Shown: positions 25,248 to 35,314, counted from the first letter of the stretch. The stretch: DNA of 64,000 nt from Nocardia speluncae NBRC 108251 (GCF_001613245.1 NZ_BDBZ01000014.1:62001-126000); one strand, 5' to 3'. The notes: a model not told the origin generated them from the sequence alone. Translations and numbers: made by a program.

Positions 25248-26255
25248 ATGAAGCTCGCCGTGATCCCCGGTGACGGTATCGGTCCGGAGGTCGTCGCCGA
25301 GGCGCTGAAAGTGCTCGATGTGGTGCTGCCCGGCGTGCAACGCACCGAATACGATCTCGGAGCCAAGCGCTACCACAGCACCGGTGAGGTCCTGCCGGAA
25401 TCGGTGCTGCCGGAACTGAAGCAGCACGATGCGATCCTGCTCGGCGCGATCGGCGACCCGTCGGTGCCCAGCGGAATCCTCGAACGGGGCCTGCTGCTGC
25501 GCACCCGGTTCGCGCTCGACCATCACGTGAACCTGCGGCCGTCCAAGCTGTACCCGGGTGTAGGCAGTCCGCTCGCCGGAAACCCGGATATCGACTTCGT
25601 GGTTGTCCGCGAGGGCACCGAGGGCCCCTACACCGGAACCGGTGGCGCCATCCGGGTCGACACCCCGCACGAGGTCGCCACCGAGGTCAGCACCAACACC
25701 CGGTTCGGCGTCGAACGCGTGGTCCGCTACGCCTTCGCCAAGGCGCAGGCCCGGCGCAAACACCTCACCCTCGTGCACAAGACCAATGTCCTGGCCTTCG
25801 CCGGCTCGCTGTGGCAGCGCACGGTGGACGCGGTGGGCGCCGAGTTCCCCGACGTCGAGGTCGCCTACCAGCACATCGACGCAGCCACCATCCATATGGT
25901 CAACGATCCGGCCCGGTTCGATGTGATCGTCACGGATAACCTGTTCGGCGATATCATCACCGACCTCGCCGCCGCGGTGAGCGGCGGTATCGGCCTGGCC
26001 GCCAGCGGCAATATCGACGCCACCGGCACCAACCCGAGCATGTTCGAACCGGTCCACGGCAGTGCACCCGATATCGCCGGCCAGTCCAAGGCCGACCCGA
26101 CCGCCACCATCCTCTCGGTCTCCCTGCTGCTCGAGCACAAGGGCGAAGCCGCGGCCGCCGCCCGGATCCAGGACGCGGTCGCCGCGGACCTGGCGGGTCG
26201 CACGGGAAGCTCGTCGACCACCGAGATCGGCGACCGGATAGCCGCCGCGGTCTGA
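25248..26255 (+). CDS. leuB: 3-isopropylmalate dehydrogenase
   Basis: This 335-residue cytoplasmic enzyme oxidises and decarboxylates 3-isopropylmalate in leucine synthesis. It shows the start [15 protein letters not shown], the substrate Arg-containing [40 protein letters not shown] with the catalytic Lys, and the metal-binding [35 protein letters not shown] near the C-terminus is the NAD-binding signature. It is the short actinobacterial form. The gene is separate from leuCD, which lie 8 kb downstream. Confidence 0.96.
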   Translation: MKLAVIPGDGIGPEVVAEALKVLDVVLPGVQRTEYDLGAKRYHSTGEVLPESVLPELKQHDAILLGAIGDPSVPSGILERGLLLRTRFALDHHVNLRPSKLYPGVGSPLAGNPDIDFVVVREGTEGPYTGTGGAIRVDTPHEVATEVSTNTRFGVERVVRYAFAKAQARRKHLTLVHKTNVLAFAGSLWQRTVDAVGAEFPDVEVAYQHIDAATIHMVNDPARFDVIVTDNLFGDIITDLAAAVSGGIGLAASGNIDATGTNPSMFEPVHGSAPDIAGQSKADPTATILSVSLLLEHKGEAAAAARIQDAVAADLAGRTGSSSTTEIGDRIAAAV

Positions 26256-26306
26256 CCCGGCAGTTCCGAACTTTCGGCAACGAAATCGCGGTGCCCCTCC
26301 GGGATA

Positions 26307-26338
26307 CCATCGGGGATACCTGGGCGTATCCCCGATGG
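26307..26338 (+). terminator. Terminator of leuB
   Basis: Perfect 13-base arms CCATCGGGGATAC / GTATCCCCGATGG with a 6-base loop, 51 bases past the leuB stop. Confidence 0.7.
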
Positions 26339-26363
26339 ACGGCCCAAGCACTCGGAGGGCAGC

Positions 26364-26806
26364 ATGACCGCGTGGGATGCCACCTGTGACGCAGGCTTCG
26401 GCCCTTACACAGTGCTGGACCTCTACGACTTGCCGGAAGACGGTAAGGGGTTCGAACTCGAAGACGGGTGGTTGGTCGAGGTGGCCGCGGGGGCACGGCA
26501 CCACTGGATCGCGCGCAGGCTGTCCCGGATCATCGAGGGGGCGTGGTGGTCGAGGTGGTCTCACCCGGCAGCGGTAGCGAGCGCACCGACAGGGTGCGGA
26601 AGGTGAGTGAGTATGCAGCGCTGGGTATCCCGCAGTACTGGATAGTCGAACACCGGTCAAAGGTTCGTGTTCACCGTGGAATTCTGGACGGAAGTACCTA
26701 CCGGTGGGCCCCCGTCGTTGTCGAAGGAAGTGAATTCGCTGCCGATGTCGAGGTCGATTCGACGATCCGAGTGAGTTTCGATCCTGTGGTTCTCATCGAT
26801 ATCTGA
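26364..26806 (+). pseudogene. Uma2 family endonuclease-like gene, internally deleted
   Basis: The N-terminal part (frame from ATG 26364) reads YTVLDLYDLPEDGKGFELEDGWLVEVAAGARHHWIARRLSRIIE, typical of Uma2/DUF820 nuclease-like proteins. At about 26541 the sequence jumps to another frame that gives VVVEVVSPGSGSERTDRVRKVSEYAALGIPQYWIVE, the end of the same family. About 50-60 residues containing the PDV-type core strand are missing at the join. Deletion plus frameshift make it a broken gene. The complete family length is about 180-200 residues. Confidence 0.75.
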
Positions 26807-27084
26807 GCGGTTGGGGATAGCCATCCAGGTTCCTGCTCCGCGGACCTGTCGTCCTGTTGTGGGTTTCAACCGGAACTCGCCCGGCCGATTGCACCGGCGC
26901 CGTCTTGGTCGTCCCTATCGCTCGCGACGACCGTGGGTCAACGCCGGTGCGCACGGCGGGTTGCGCACCGGCGGCGCTCGAAACTGCTCCTGTCGAAGTT
27001 CTCGGCCCCGAGTCCGGTTCCGGGATCTCGCGGTGTTCGCCGACGCGCTTCACGGCGGCGGCTCGCCTCGGGACGGTGGCCCAC

Positions 27085-28311
27085 CTACTTCGGGAAGCTC
27101 TCCGAACTCGATGGCACAAGTGGGACGGCCGCAGCGGCCAGGACAGCAGCCGCCAAATAGGCCGCGGGGAATCCGGCGGCGGTGACGAGGCCGCCGAAAA
27201 CCGGAGGTACCGCGGCGATCATCAGGTTCTGGCCGGTGTTCTGGATGCCGAGGCCGCGGCCACTCCAGTAGGGGCCGGCCAGTTCGGCGATGGCCGTGAA
27301 GGCCAGGCCGTTGTCGGATACCGAGACCACCGAGGCGATCACCATCAGCGGGATGGCGACCCACCACCATTCGGTCCAGGCGGTCAGTGCCAGTAGTGCC
27401 ATGGAGGTGACCGCGGCGACGGCGATCAGGCGTAGTGGACGCATACGGCTGCCGACGTGGTCGGACCATGCCCCCGCGCCGATCCGGCCCAGTGCGCCGA
27501 GTACCTGGGTGCCGGTGACGAGGGCGCCGGCGGCGGCCAGCGACCAGCCGATATCGCGATGCAACCACAATAGTGCGAAGGTCCAGACGGTGCCCTGCGG
27601 GATGACCAGCAGGATGGACACGCCGTGGATCCGCCACAGGGTCCGGCCGGCGCGGTACGGGTTGGCGCCGGCGGTGTCCGCCCGCGGCGGGCGGGGCGGG
27701 TCGACGATGCCCAGTAGGCAGCCCGCAGCCGCCAGACCTGCCAGGACGGCCGGTACGAACAGCGCCGGAGCCACCCCGGCGCTGTCGGCGACCAGTGGAA
27801 TGGACAATGCGCCGATACCTACACCGATGGGCTGACCGGTCTGCCGGATACCCATCGCCAGGCCGCGCCGCTCGGGCGGGAACCAGCCGACGATCACCCG
27901 GCCGCTGGCGCCATTGGTGCTGGCGGCGCCCATACCGCCGAGGAACAGCATAATCCCGAGCATGGGATAGCTGGTCGTGAAGGCGGCCGCGGTGCCCGCG
28001 GCGCACATGATCAGCGGTCCGGCGACAAGCGCGATGCGTTCGCCGAACCGGTCCACCAGATAACCCCAGGCGATAAGGGTGCAGCACAGGCCCACGGTCG
28101 GCAGCGCGACCAGCAGGCCGGCCGTCGGCAGCGGCATACCGCCCGCGGTGAGCGCGGGCAGCAGGAACGGGACACCGTGGACGAAGATCGCGCTCGAGGT
28201 CTGGGCGAACACCCCGAGGGCGAGCATGAGCCAGCGGCGTGCGGGGGACACCGGTATCGGCCGGTGCCCCGGCTCGGCAGCTCGGGTGGCCGCCGGTGAA
28301 CTGTGTGCCAT
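27085..28311 (-). CDS. MFS transporter (Rv2994-like)
   Basis: This 408-residue transporter of the major facilitator superfamily has 12 predicted helices. Motif A-like GYLVDRFGERIALVAG lies between helices 2 and 3, and ERRGLAMGIRQTGQPIGVGIGAL marks helix 5. Start MAHSSPAATR at 28311 gives a short cytoplasmic N-tail; the longer upstream frame is not protein-like. Its position between leuB and the FAH gene matches an uncharacterised MFS gene in Mycobacterium. It diverges from the FAH hydrolase, and a GGGAAGCGCTTCTC palindrome sits in the promoter. The substrate is unknown. Confidence 0.88.
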   Translation of the reverse strand: MAHSSPAATRAAEPGHRPIPVSPARRWLMLALGVFAQTSSAIFVHGVPFLLPALTAGGMPLPTAGLLVALPTVGLCCTLIAWGYLVDRFGERIALVAGPLIMCAAGTAAAFTTSYPMLGIMLFLGGMGAASTNGASGRVIVGWFPPERRGLAMGIRQTGQPIGVGIGALSIPLVADSAGVAPALFVPAVLAGLAAAGCLLGIVDPPRPPRADTAGANPYRAGRTLWRIHGVSILLVIPQGTVWTFALLWLHRDIGWSLAAAGALVTGTQVLGALGRIGAGAWSDHVGSRMRPLRLIAVAAVTSMALLALTAWTEWWWVAIPLMVIASVVSVSDNGLAFTAIAELAGPYWSGRGLGIQNTGQNLMIAAVPPVFGGLVTAAGFPAAYLAAAVLAAAAVPLVPSSSESFPK

Positions 28312-28352
28312 AGATCCCCATTTCGGAATACCGCAGCAGCATCTCACTATAT

Positions 28353-28366
28353 GGGAAGCGCTTCTC
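28353..28366. promoter_or_regulatory. LacI-type palindrome in divergent promoter
   Basis: The element GGGAAGCGCTTCTC contains the perfect 10-base palindrome GAAGCGCTTC. It lies 42 bases upstream of the MFS start and about 130 bases upstream of the FAH gene. The centre GCGC with flanking AAG/CTT recalls LacI-family operators of actinobacteria. No LacI gene is in the window, so the binder is unknown. Confidence 0.35.
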
Positions 28367-28498
28367 AAATCGTGAACTTCGGTCACCGTACACCGCCCAG
28401 CTGCGGTCGTACCAGGAGGTGTCACGCTTTTCACCGGTCCACATGCCGACCGGTCGGGCGCATTCGGGCTGGTGAAACCGGCTGGATAGACTCCGTTC

Positions 28499-29260
28499 AT
28501 GCGTCTAGGTCGAGTTGCCAGCCCCGACGGGGTCGCTTTCGTCGCCATCGAAGGCGAGACCGCCAAAGAAATCGCCGAACACCCGTTCGGCACTCCGACG
28601 TTCACCGGCCGCAGCTGGCCGCTGGCCGATATCCGCCTGCTCGCCCCCATCCTGGCCAGCAAGGTGATCTGCATCGGCAAGAACTACGCGGCCCACGCCG
28701 CCGAATTCGGAGGGCAGGCACCGGAGGAGCCGGTGATCTTCATCAAACCGAACACCTCCATCATCGGGCCGAACGTGCCCATCCAGCTGCCGCCCAACTC
28801 CACCCGGGTCGACTTCGAAGGCGAACTGGCGGTCGTGATCGGGCGCCCCTGCAAGGACGTTGCCGCGGCCCGCGCCAAGGACGTGATCCTCGGCTACACC
28901 GTCGCCAACGACGTCACCGCCCGCGATCAGCAAGCCCAGGACGGACAGTGGACGCGAGCCAAAGGGTACGACACCTTCTGCCCGCTCGGTCCCTGGATCG
29001 AAACAGAACTGGATCCGGCCGACCTCGAGATCACCACCGAACTCGACGGTGAAGTGAAGCAGCGCAGCACCACATCACTACTGCTGCACGATATTCCGGA
29101 AATCATCGAATGGGTGACCCGGGTGATGACACTGCTGCCCGGTGACGTGATCCTCACCGGCACACCCGAAGGTGTCGGCCCGATGAAAGACGGTCAGAGC
29201 GTCTCGGTGACCGTCGCCGGAATCGGAACACTCACCAATCCTGTTGCCGCCAAACGCTGA
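28499..29260 (+). CDS. Fumarylacetoacetate hydrolase family protein
   Basis: This 253-residue enzyme has the FAH C-terminal fold. Metal-binding acidic residues appear in [21 protein letters not shown], and [36 protein letters not shown] is the family signature, followed by [15 protein letters not shown]. Related enzymes are 2-hydroxyhepta-2,4-diene-1,7-dioate isomerases, acylpyruvases or oxaloacetate decarboxylases; the exact reaction cannot be read from sequence. It is 13 bases upstream of gltX and co-directional, an arrangement kept in Mycobacterium, so the two are probably co-transcribed. Confidence 0.9.
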   Translation: MRLGRVASPDGVAFVAIEGETAKEIAEHPFGTPTFTGRSWPLADIRLLAPILASKVICIGKNYAAHAAEFGGQAPEEPVIFIKPNTSIIGPNVPIQLPPNSTRVDFEGELAVVIGRPCKDVAAARAKDVILGYTVANDVTARDQQAQDGQWTRAKGYDTFCPLGPWIETELDPADLEITTELDGEVKQRSTTSLLLHDIPEIIEWVTRVMTLLPGDVILTGTPEGVGPMKDGQSVSVTVAGIGTLTNPVAAKR

Positions 29261-29273
29261 ACGAAAGAGAGAC

Positions 29274-30749
29274 ATGACAAACGTACGGGTCCGATTCTGC
29301 CCGTCGCCCACCGGAACACCGCATGTCGGACTCATCCGCACCGCGCTGTTCAACTGGGCCTACGCCAAACATCACGGCGGAACCTTCGTCTTCCGAATCG
29401 AAGACACCGATGCCGCACGGGATTCCGAGGAATCCTATCTTGCACTGCTGGACGCATTGCGCTGGCTGGGCCTCGAATGGGACGAGGGCCCCGAAATCGG
29501 CGGGCCCTATGCGCCGTACCGGCAATCGCAGCGCCGCGATATCCACCTCGACGTGGTGCGAAAACTGCTGGAATCCGGCGAAGCGTACGAATCTTTTTCC
29601 ACGCCAGCAGAAGTCGAAGAACGCCACCGGGCGGCCGGACGTGATCCGAAACTGGGCTACGACAATTACGACCGAGATCTGACGCCCGAACAGATCGCCG
29701 AAAACAAAGCCGCAGGCCGCGGTGCCGTGGTCCGGCTCCGTATGCCCGATACCGATCTCACCTGGAACGATCTCGTACGCGGCGAGACCACTTTCAAAGC
29801 AGGCACCGTCCCCGATTTCGCCCTCACCCGCGGCACCGGCGACCCGCTCTACACGCTGGTCAACCCCGTCGACGACGCGACACAGCGAATCACCCACGTC
29901 CTGCGCGGCGAAGACCTGCTCTCCTCCACCCCCCGCCAGCTCGCTCTCTACGCGGCCCTGCAGCGTATCGGCGTCACCGATTTCACTCCGGAATTCGGCC
30001 ACCTGCCCTTCGTGATGGGACAGGGCAACAAGAAACTCTCCAAGCGCGACCCCGAATCCAACCTGTTCCTGCACCGCGACCGCGGTTTCATCCCCGAGGG
30101 ACTACTCAATTACCTCGCACTCCTCGGCTGGAGCATCGCCGACGACCACGACGTCTTCACCCTGGACGAGATGGTCGCCGCCTTCGACATCTCCACAGTG
30201 AACTCGAACCCGGCCCGATTCGACCAGAAAAAAGCCGACGCGATCAACGCCGAACATATCCGTATGCTCGCTCCCGCCGATTTCGCTGGACGGTTGCGCG
30301 AATACTTCGTCCGGCACGGATATATCGGTGAAGAAATCGACGAGAAGGTATTTGCGGACGCCGCCGAACTCGTTCAGACCCGAATAGTTGTACTCGCCGA
30401 CGCCTGGGATCTGCTCCGATTCCTGTTCGCACCCGCCGCCGACTTCGGAATCGATCCGGCAGCCGGAAAGAAAAACCTCGGCGAATCCAGCCGGCCGGTT
30501 CTGGACGCGGCCGTGGACGCACTCGAACCACTCACTACGTGGACTGCCGCCGAAATAGAAGAAGCACTGAAAACAGCGCTCATCGAGCGGCTCGAACTGA
30601 AACCCAGAAAAGCGTTCGCGCCGGTACGGGTCGCGGTCACCGGATCACATATCAGCCCGCCGCTCTACGAATCCATGGAACTGCTCGGCCGGGAAGAATC
30701 CATGCGCCGGCTGCGCGCCGGACGCGAATGGGTCGCACCCGGCGAATAA
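29274..30749 (+). CDS. gltX: Glutamyl-tRNA synthetase (non-discriminating expected)
   Basis: This 491-residue class I aminoacyl-tRNA synthetase has the HIGH-like motif [19 protein letters not shown] at residues 10-28 and the KMSKS-like motif [10 protein letters not shown]. The tRNA-binding and anticodon-binding helical domains follow ([14 protein letters not shown], then [10 protein letters not shown]). In actinobacteria lacking GlnRS the enzyme also charges tRNA-Gln with Glu for transamidation by GatCAB. Fittingly, tRNA-Gln and tRNA-Glu genes lie directly downstream. ATG at 29274 has GAAAGAGAG upstream. Confidence 0.96.
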   Translation: MTNVRVRFCPSPTGTPHVGLIRTALFNWAYAKHHGGTFVFRIEDTDAARDSEESYLALLDALRWLGLEWDEGPEIGGPYAPYRQSQRRDIHLDVVRKLLESGEAYESFSTPAEVEERHRAAGRDPKLGYDNYDRDLTPEQIAENKAAGRGAVVRLRMPDTDLTWNDLVRGETTFKAGTVPDFALTRGTGDPLYTLVNPVDDATQRITHVLRGEDLLSSTPRQLALYAALQRIGVTDFTPEFGHLPFVMGQGNKKLSKRDPESNLFLHRDRGFIPEGLLNYLALLGWSIADDHDVFTLDEMVAAFDISTVNSNPARFDQKKADAINAEHIRMLAPADFAGRLREYFVRHGYIGEEIDEKVFADAAELVQTRIVVLADAWDLLRFLFAPAADFGIDPAAGKKNLGESSRPVLDAAVDALEPLTTWTAAEIEEALKTALIERLELKPRKAFAPVRVAVTGSHISPPLYESMELLGREESMRRLRAGREWVAPGE

Positions 30750-30757
30750 CCCCGCCC

Positions 30758-30790
30758 GGCGGGCCCGGCGATTACCGCGCGGGGCCCGCC
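30758..30790 (+). terminator. Hairpin after gltX
   Basis: Perfect 9-base GC arms GGCGGGCCC / GGGCCCGCC around a 15-base loop, just past the gltX stop codon. No U-tract. Confidence 0.45.
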
Positions 30791-31090
30791 CTCCAGCGCT
30801 GCCCGACGGTAACCGGCCGGCTACCGGACGCCGTGCCGCGCAGCGACGCCAATCACAGCGACCGTCGGCGCCGGCCTGTCCGCTCGGCCCGCCCGGATCG
30901 AACGCGGCCGGCGGAAAGACCGGCCCGCCGGGCCGATCGACCCGAGACCCACCGCGAAACAGGCCGACCGCCCCGTCAACCCCGCTCTGACCAGCCGATT
31001 TGTAGTTTCCCCCGGACAGTTTGGTACTCTCTTCTCGGCCGGAACGACGGTGCCGCCGCAGCCAGCGACGAACCCGAAAGCCCAGGTCAT
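30791..31090. other. Spacer with likely tRNA promoter, no gene
   Basis: I see no credible ORF here. The AT-richer end (about 31000-31030) contains TTGTAG and TACTCT 19 bases apart, about 60 bases before tRNA-Gln, and could be the tRNA promoter. The spacing is longer than the optimum, so this is tentative. Confidence 0.3.
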
Positions 31091-31162
31091 TGGGGTATGG
31101 TGTAATTGGCAACACAGCTGATTCTGGTTCAGCCATTCTAGGTTCGAGTCCTGGTACCCCAG
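31091..31162 (+). tRNA. tRNA-Gln(CTG)
   Basis: A complete 72-base cloverleaf. The acceptor arm TGGGGTA pairs with TACCCCA, with discriminator G. The anticodon stem is GCTGA/TCAGC with loop TTCTGGT and anticodon CTG. The T-arm GGTTCGAGTCC is canonical. CCA is not encoded. It reads CAG codons and in this lineage is probably first charged with Glu. Confidence 0.95.
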
Positions 31163-31309
31163 CGGAAATCGCTCACTACTACATCCTCCAGATGCGGTGC
31201 GGAACGAATATCCAGGCGATTTGGTCGCCGCAGCCCGGTCGGTTACGCTGATCGAGCTTCGGATCGAAAGATCCACGATCCGCTCCAGCCAGGAGTCGAT
31301 CAAAGTCCT

Positions 31310-31382
31310 GGCCCCGTCGTCTAGCGGCCTAGGACGCCGCCCTCTCAAGGCGGTAGCGCGGGTTCAAATCCCGTCGGGGCTA
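31310..31382 (+). tRNA. tRNA-Glu(CTC)
   Basis: A complete 73-base cloverleaf. The acceptor GGCCCCG pairs with CGGGGCT with a G1-U72 wobble, and the discriminator is A. The anticodon stem CCGCC/GGCGG encloses CTCTCAA, giving anticodon CTC. The T-loop TTCAAAT has A at position 57. Start placement keeps T at position 8. It follows tRNA-Gln by 147 bases. CCA is not encoded. Confidence 0.95.
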
Positions 31383-31392
31383 CTCAGTTGGC

Positions 31393-31421
31393 AGGCTCAT
31401 GCTCATCAAGAGCATGAGCCT
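31393..31421 (+). terminator. Terminator of tRNA-Glu
   Basis: Perfect 12-base arms AGGCTCATGCTC / GAGCATGAGCCT around a 5-base loop, followed by TT. It starts 11 bases after the tRNA. Confidence 0.8.
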
Positions 31422-31849
31422 TTGCTGATTCGCGATGCTTTGCGGGGGCTCGACCCCGCGCCCTCGCCAGGCGGGCTCGGGCCCCTGGACCTCTCCGCGG
31501 CGGTCGGGATTCTCACCAACATCTTGCCGGGGCCGCACCCCTTGGATCCCTTTGCGGTTGGTTGCGTTCGGGTGGGCCTTCGGTGCCGGTGGGCGGCGCG
31601 AAACGGGCCACCTGCCAACCGGGACCGGCTACAGAACCGTCGCCGGTTGTGCGGGGGCTCGCGGCGGGTTGTCTACGAACACGGTGGGTGCCAGGTCCTG
31701 GCCATGCTGAGTGATAAAAAACACAGTCGGCATCGGCTATTTCTCGTGGCTGCCGGTGTCGCAATTGGGCCTCTTGTGGGTCGACCCGGCCGTGGCAAGG
31801 ACTGGGTGTGTAGGTCAGCGGCCGGTTGCGGCGCGGAGTCGGTCGGAGG
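31422..31849. other. Long spacer without recognisable gene
   Basis: Frames on both strands are open in places but give low-complexity Arg/Gly/Pro-rich translations with no ribosome site or family signature. I see no RNA fold of note. It lies between the tRNA-Glu terminator and the 3' remains of a kinase pseudogene. Confidence 0.45.
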
Positions 31850-32389
31850 TGCGATTCGACGGAGCCGGTCGAGGAATGCCGTGATCTCAGCGGAGTACTC
31901 ACCGGTGGAGGCGGCCCCGTATCGACTACGAGGTCGTAGATTCCGTGGGCGTGGACCGAATCCGGTTGCTGTGCCGCTGTGCCTGGGACTGGTCTGCGCG
32001 GCGGCATTCGCGGCGCCGGAGTTCGGCGGGTGGGCAGTGGACGCCGCCGAAAACGACGTCGGTACCGGTCATCACGGCCCACGGGGCGGATAAGCGCCAC
32101 GGTCCGCTCAGGACGTGGCCCATGATGATGTCGTTGCCCGTCCGGGCCATACCGGCGACAGCGCGGTGGAATCCGGCGTGGGCCCGGCAGCGGACTTCGG
32201 TGAGATGGCTCGGATCGAGTTCGTAGGTCCGGGATTCCGAATACACGGCGCCTGACATGTCGACGCTCATGTGGAAAAGGTCGGTCAGGAGTATGTGCGC
32301 GATGTTGGATTTCCCGAGCTCGAGACGCAGTTGAGGAAGACTGTCCGGCCCGGAGCGGTCTCGCCCGCACAGCCGGAGTCCGTCTTCAT
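31850..32389 (-). pseudogene. Chloramphenicol-phosphotransferase-like kinase, frameshifted
   Basis: From ATG 32389 the minus strand reads a CPT-type P-loop, VFLNCVSSSG, then shifts frame inside the loop to KSNIAHILLTDLFHMSVDMS. It continues through FHRAVAGMARTGNDIIMGHVLSG and TDVVFGGVHCPPAELRRRECRRAD, shifts near 31950 to VHAHGIYDLVVDT, and again near 31910 to STGEYSAEITAFLDRLRRI. Together these rebuild a CPT-like protein in three frames. An intact member would be an O-phosphotransferase of about 175-180 residues. Three shifts show that it is dead, unless the assembly is wrong. Confidence 0.65.
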
Positions 32390-32491
32390 CAGTCCATGGT
32401 GACCGGGCGGTGGTGGTTGTCCAGCGCACCGCACCTCGCCGGAGATTGTGCGGCTTGCCCGGGTGATCGGAACTACCCGGGCACTCCGGGC

Positions 32492-33019
32492 TCAGTCGTC
32501 GAGGGCGCCCGCGGTGGAGCCGCCGAGGGGCATTTCGGGTAGGCCCAGTTTGCGGTGGTCCCAGCTGCGAATGCGTTCGGGAACCACGCGGACTGCGACG
32601 CGCTTGTTCAGCATCCCTTCGACATACTGGCGCATATCGTCGGTGTAGGGGCCGGTGTAGCGCTCCCAGACGCTGACGCCGACGGCGAACAGCTTCTCGG
32701 GGTCGTCGATCACTTCGGCGCGGCCCTCGATGGAGACGCCGCGCAGGGTGTCGTAGGTCTGGCCTGCCTCGACCATGCAGGTGATGGTGGGGTTACGGCG
32801 CAGGTTGACGGCTTTCTGGGATTTGCCTTTGGTTTCGAACCACAGTTCGGGGACGGCATCGGGACGGCCGGGATCGGCGATCAGCGCGTACCACATGGCG
32901 GTGAGGTGCGGTTTTCCGTCACCACCCAGGGTGGCCAGGGTGGCCACACGGCTGCGGGTGAGGAAATCGGTGATCTCGGCGTCGGTCATGACGATCTGTG
33001 ACCGTTGGTTCACTCCCAT
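32492..33019 (-). CDS. PPOX-class F420-dependent enzyme
   Basis: This 175-residue split-beta-barrel flavin/F420-binding protein belongs to the pyridoxamine-phosphate-oxidase superfamily. It reads LTRSRVATLATLGGDGKPHLTAMWYALI, then SQKAVNLRRNPTITCMVEAGQTYDTLRGVSIEGRAEVIDD, the pattern of mycobacterial F420-dependent members. A homologue lies at the same place between gltX and the IclR gene in Mycobacterium. It may reduce small unsaturated compounds using F420H2, or bind another cofactor; the substrate is unknown. The ATG at 33019 lacks a strong ribosome site; a GTG at 33034 is an alternative. Confidence 0.82.
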   Translation of the reverse strand: MGVNQRSQIVMTDAEITDFLTRSRVATLATLGGDGKPHLTAMWYALIADPGRPDAVPELWFETKGKSQKAVNLRRNPTITCMVEAGQTYDTLRGVSIEGRAEVIDDPEKLFAVGVSVWERYTGPYTDDMRQYVEGMLNKRVAVRVVPERIRSWDHRKLGLPEMPLGGSTAGALDD

Positions 33020-33053
33020 TGGGTCACCATAAGTGACGGCGGACGCCCACCGC

Positions 33054-33755
33054 TCAGAGTCGGCGGTGCAGGGCATCCGCGGCCGCGACCAGATCCGCGG
33101 CCCAGCGGGCCCCGGGGCGGCGGCCCATCCGGTCGATCGGGCCGGAGACGGATATGGCGGCGACCACGGCACCCTGCTGGTCCCGCACGGGTGCCGAGAT
33201 GCTCGCGACCCCGGCCGCGCGTTCGCCGGCGCTCTGCGCCCAACCCCGTTTGCGGACATCGGCGAGAGTGCGTTCGTTGTATACGGCCTCGGTGAGCATG
33301 CTGCGCTGCAATTCGGGATCTGCCCACGCGACCAGGACCTTTGCGGCCGATCCTGCGGTGAGCGGCAGCCGGGAACCGATGGGCACGGTATCGCGTAATC
33401 CGGCGGGTGGTTCCAGGGCGGCGACGCAGACGCGCTGGCTGCCGTCGCGGCAGTACAGCTGCACACTTTCGCCGGTGATCTCGCGGAGCCGGGGCAGAAT
33501 AGAGCTCGCGGCCTCGAGCAGCGGATCGGCGGCGCCGGCGGCGAGTTCGCCGAGGGCGGGCCCGGGGCGCCAGGCGCCGTCGCCGTTACGAGCCAGCAGG
33601 CGATGGGTTTCCAGCCCTACCGCGAGGCGGTGTGCGGTGGCGCGAGGCAGGCCGGTGCGTTCGCACAACTCGTTGAGGCCGCAGGGCTGTTCGGCGACCG
33701 CATACAGCACTGCCACTGCTTTGTCCAGAACGCCGATACCGCTATGCTGTCTCAT
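33054..33755 (-). CDS. IclR family regulator of leuCD (LtbR/NdgR-type)
   Basis: This 233-residue protein has an N-terminal winged helix at about 8-65 (VLDKAVAVLYAVAEQPCGLNELCERTGLPRATAHRLAVGLETHRLL) and a C-terminal IclR effector domain (VGSRLPLTAGSAAKVLVAWA-like, then GVASISAPVRDQQGAVVAAISVSGP). It is divergent from leuC with 143 bases between start codons. This matches LtbR of Corynebacterium and NdgR of Streptomyces, known regulators of leuCD. I infer leucine-responsive control of leuCD from the shared intergenic region. Confidence 0.88.
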   Translation of the reverse strand: MRQHSGIGVLDKAVAVLYAVAEQPCGLNELCERTGLPRATAHRLAVGLETHRLLARNGDGAWRPGPALGELAAGAADPLLEAASSILPRLREITGESVQLYCRDGSQRVCVAALEPPAGLRDTVPIGSRLPLTAGSAAKVLVAWADPELQRSMLTEAVYNERTLADVRKRGWAQSAGERAAGVASISAPVRDQQGAVVAAISVSGPIDRMGRRPGARWAADLVAAADALHRRL

Positions 33756-33898
33756 ACAACGATATTAGCGTCCTGCATTCTGAGATGCCATCACGAACAG
33801 CCCAGGTGGGTCACGGGATGAGGTCGCGATATTCCAGCTAGCGCGTATCCGCCGCGGTTCACCGGGACGGATGCCCGGCCTGAAAGGTGATCGCAACA

Positions 33899-35314
33899 AT
33901 GCCACGTACGCTGGCCGAAAAAGTATGGGAAGAGCATGTCGTCGCCCGCGGGGAAGGGGATGGCGAGGCTCGCGAACCCGACCTGATCTACATCGACCTG
34001 CATCTGGTGCACGAGGTCACCAGTCCGCAGGCGTTCGACGGTCTGCGGGCGGCGGGGCGGCCGGTGAGCCGGCCCGATCTCACCATCGCCACCGAAGATC
34101 ACAACGTCCCCACCGTCGATATCGACAAACCGATTGCCGATCCTATTTCGCGTCTCCAGGTGGAGACGCTGCGGCGTAACTGCGCCGAATTCGGCATCCG
34201 GCTGCACCCGATGGGCGATCGCGAACAAGGGATTGTGCATGTGGTCGGCCCGCAACTGGGCCTGACCCAGCCCGGAACAACCGTGGTGTGCGGGGACAGT
34301 CACACCTCCACCCACGGCGCCTTCGGCGCGCTTGCCATGGGAATCGGGACAAGTGAGGTCGAACACGTACTGGCCACTCAGACGCTGTCGCTGCGGCCGT
34401 TCAAGACGATGGCGATCACCGTCGACGGAGAACTGCCACCGGACGTCACCAGTAAAGACCTCATTCTGGCGGTGATCGCCGAAATCGGTACCGGCGGCGG
34501 GCAGGGATATGTGCTCGAGTACCGCGGTGAGGCTATTCGGAAAATGTCGATGGAAGCGCGGATGACGATCTGCAATATGTCCATCGAGGCCGGGGCGCGA
34601 GCCGGGATGATCGCCCCGGACGAAACGACCTACGAGTTCCTGAAAGGCCGGCCGCATGCGCCGCAGGGCGCCGACTGGGATGCCGCGGTGCAGGCATGGG
34701 AAGCGCTGAAGACCGATGAGGACGCCGTTTTCGACCGGGAAGTGCATATCGACGCAAGTACACTGACCCCGTTCGTCACCTGGGGCACCAACCCGGGGCA
34801 AGGTTCGCCGCTCGGCGCGAATGTGCCGGATCCGGCGCAGATCGCCGATGAAGGCGCCCGCGACTCGGCGGAGAAGGCGCTGCGATACATGGATTTGACC
34901 CCGGGTATGCCGCTGCGAGAGGTCGCGGTGGACACCGTGTTCGTCGGATCCTGCACCAACGGCCGGATCGAGGACCTGCGGGCCGTGGCCGGGGTCCTGA
35001 AGGGCCGCAAGGTCGCCGACGGGGTGCGGATGCTGGTGGTGCCGGGGTCGATGCGGGTGCGTGAACAGGCCGAGGCCGAAGGGCTCGGGGAGGTATTCAC
35101 CGCCGCCGGGGCCGAATGGCGGCAGGCCGGATGCTCGATGTGCCTGGGGATGAACCCCGATCAGCTCGAACCCGGCCAGCGGTGCGCTTCCACGTCCAAC
35201 CGGAATTTCGAGGGGCGGCAGGGCAAAGGTGGTCGCACCCATCTGGTGTCGCCATTGGTCGCGGCGGCCACCGCGGTGCGCGGCCGGTTGTCGGCGCCCG
35301 CCGATCTGAACTGA
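33899..35314 (+). CDS. leuC: 3-isopropylmalate dehydratase large subunit
   Basis: This 471-residue iron-sulfur protein forms isopropylmalate isomerase with LeuD. It starts [15 protein letters not shown] and carries the aconitase-family signatures [35 protein letters not shown] and [16 protein letters not shown]. The cluster Cys residues sit in SCTNGR and in [25 protein letters not shown] precedes the ATG. leuD follows after 53 bases. The divergent IclR gene upstream is the expected regulator. Confidence 0.97.
   Translation: MPRTLAEKVWEEHVVARGEGDGEAREPDLIYIDLHLVHEVTSPQAFDGLRAAGRPVSRPDLTIATEDHNVPTVDIDKPIADPISRLQVETLRRNCAEFGIRLHPMGDREQGIVHVVGPQLGLTQPGTTVVCGDSHTSTHGAFGALAMGIGTSEVEHVLATQTLSLRPFKTMAITVDGELPPDVTSKDLILAVIAEIGTGGGQGYVLEYRGEAIRKMSMEARMTICNMSIEAGARAGMIAPDETTYEFLKGRPHAPQGADWDAAVQAWEALKTDEDAVFDREVHIDASTLTPFVTWGTNPGQGSPLGANVPDPAQIADEGARDSAEKALRYMDLTPGMPLREVAVDTVFVGSCTNGRIEDLRAVAGVLKGRKVADGVRMLVVPGSMRVREQAEAEGLGEVFTAAGAEWRQAGCSMCLGMNPDQLEPGQRCASTSNRNFEGRQGKGGRTHLVSPLVAAATAVRGRLSAPADLN

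Noticed and set aside
31310..31382. Suspicion that tRNA-Glu is a pseudogene because of the G1-U72 end pair
   Set aside because: All other stems pair, U8 and the T-loop are conserved, and a terminator follows; a terminal wobble pair is tolerated.
33756..33898. Inverted TCTCA / TGAGA elements in the IclR-leuC gap as operators
   Set aside because: Half-sites are short and widely spaced; I cannot match them confidently to the known leuCD regulator motif.
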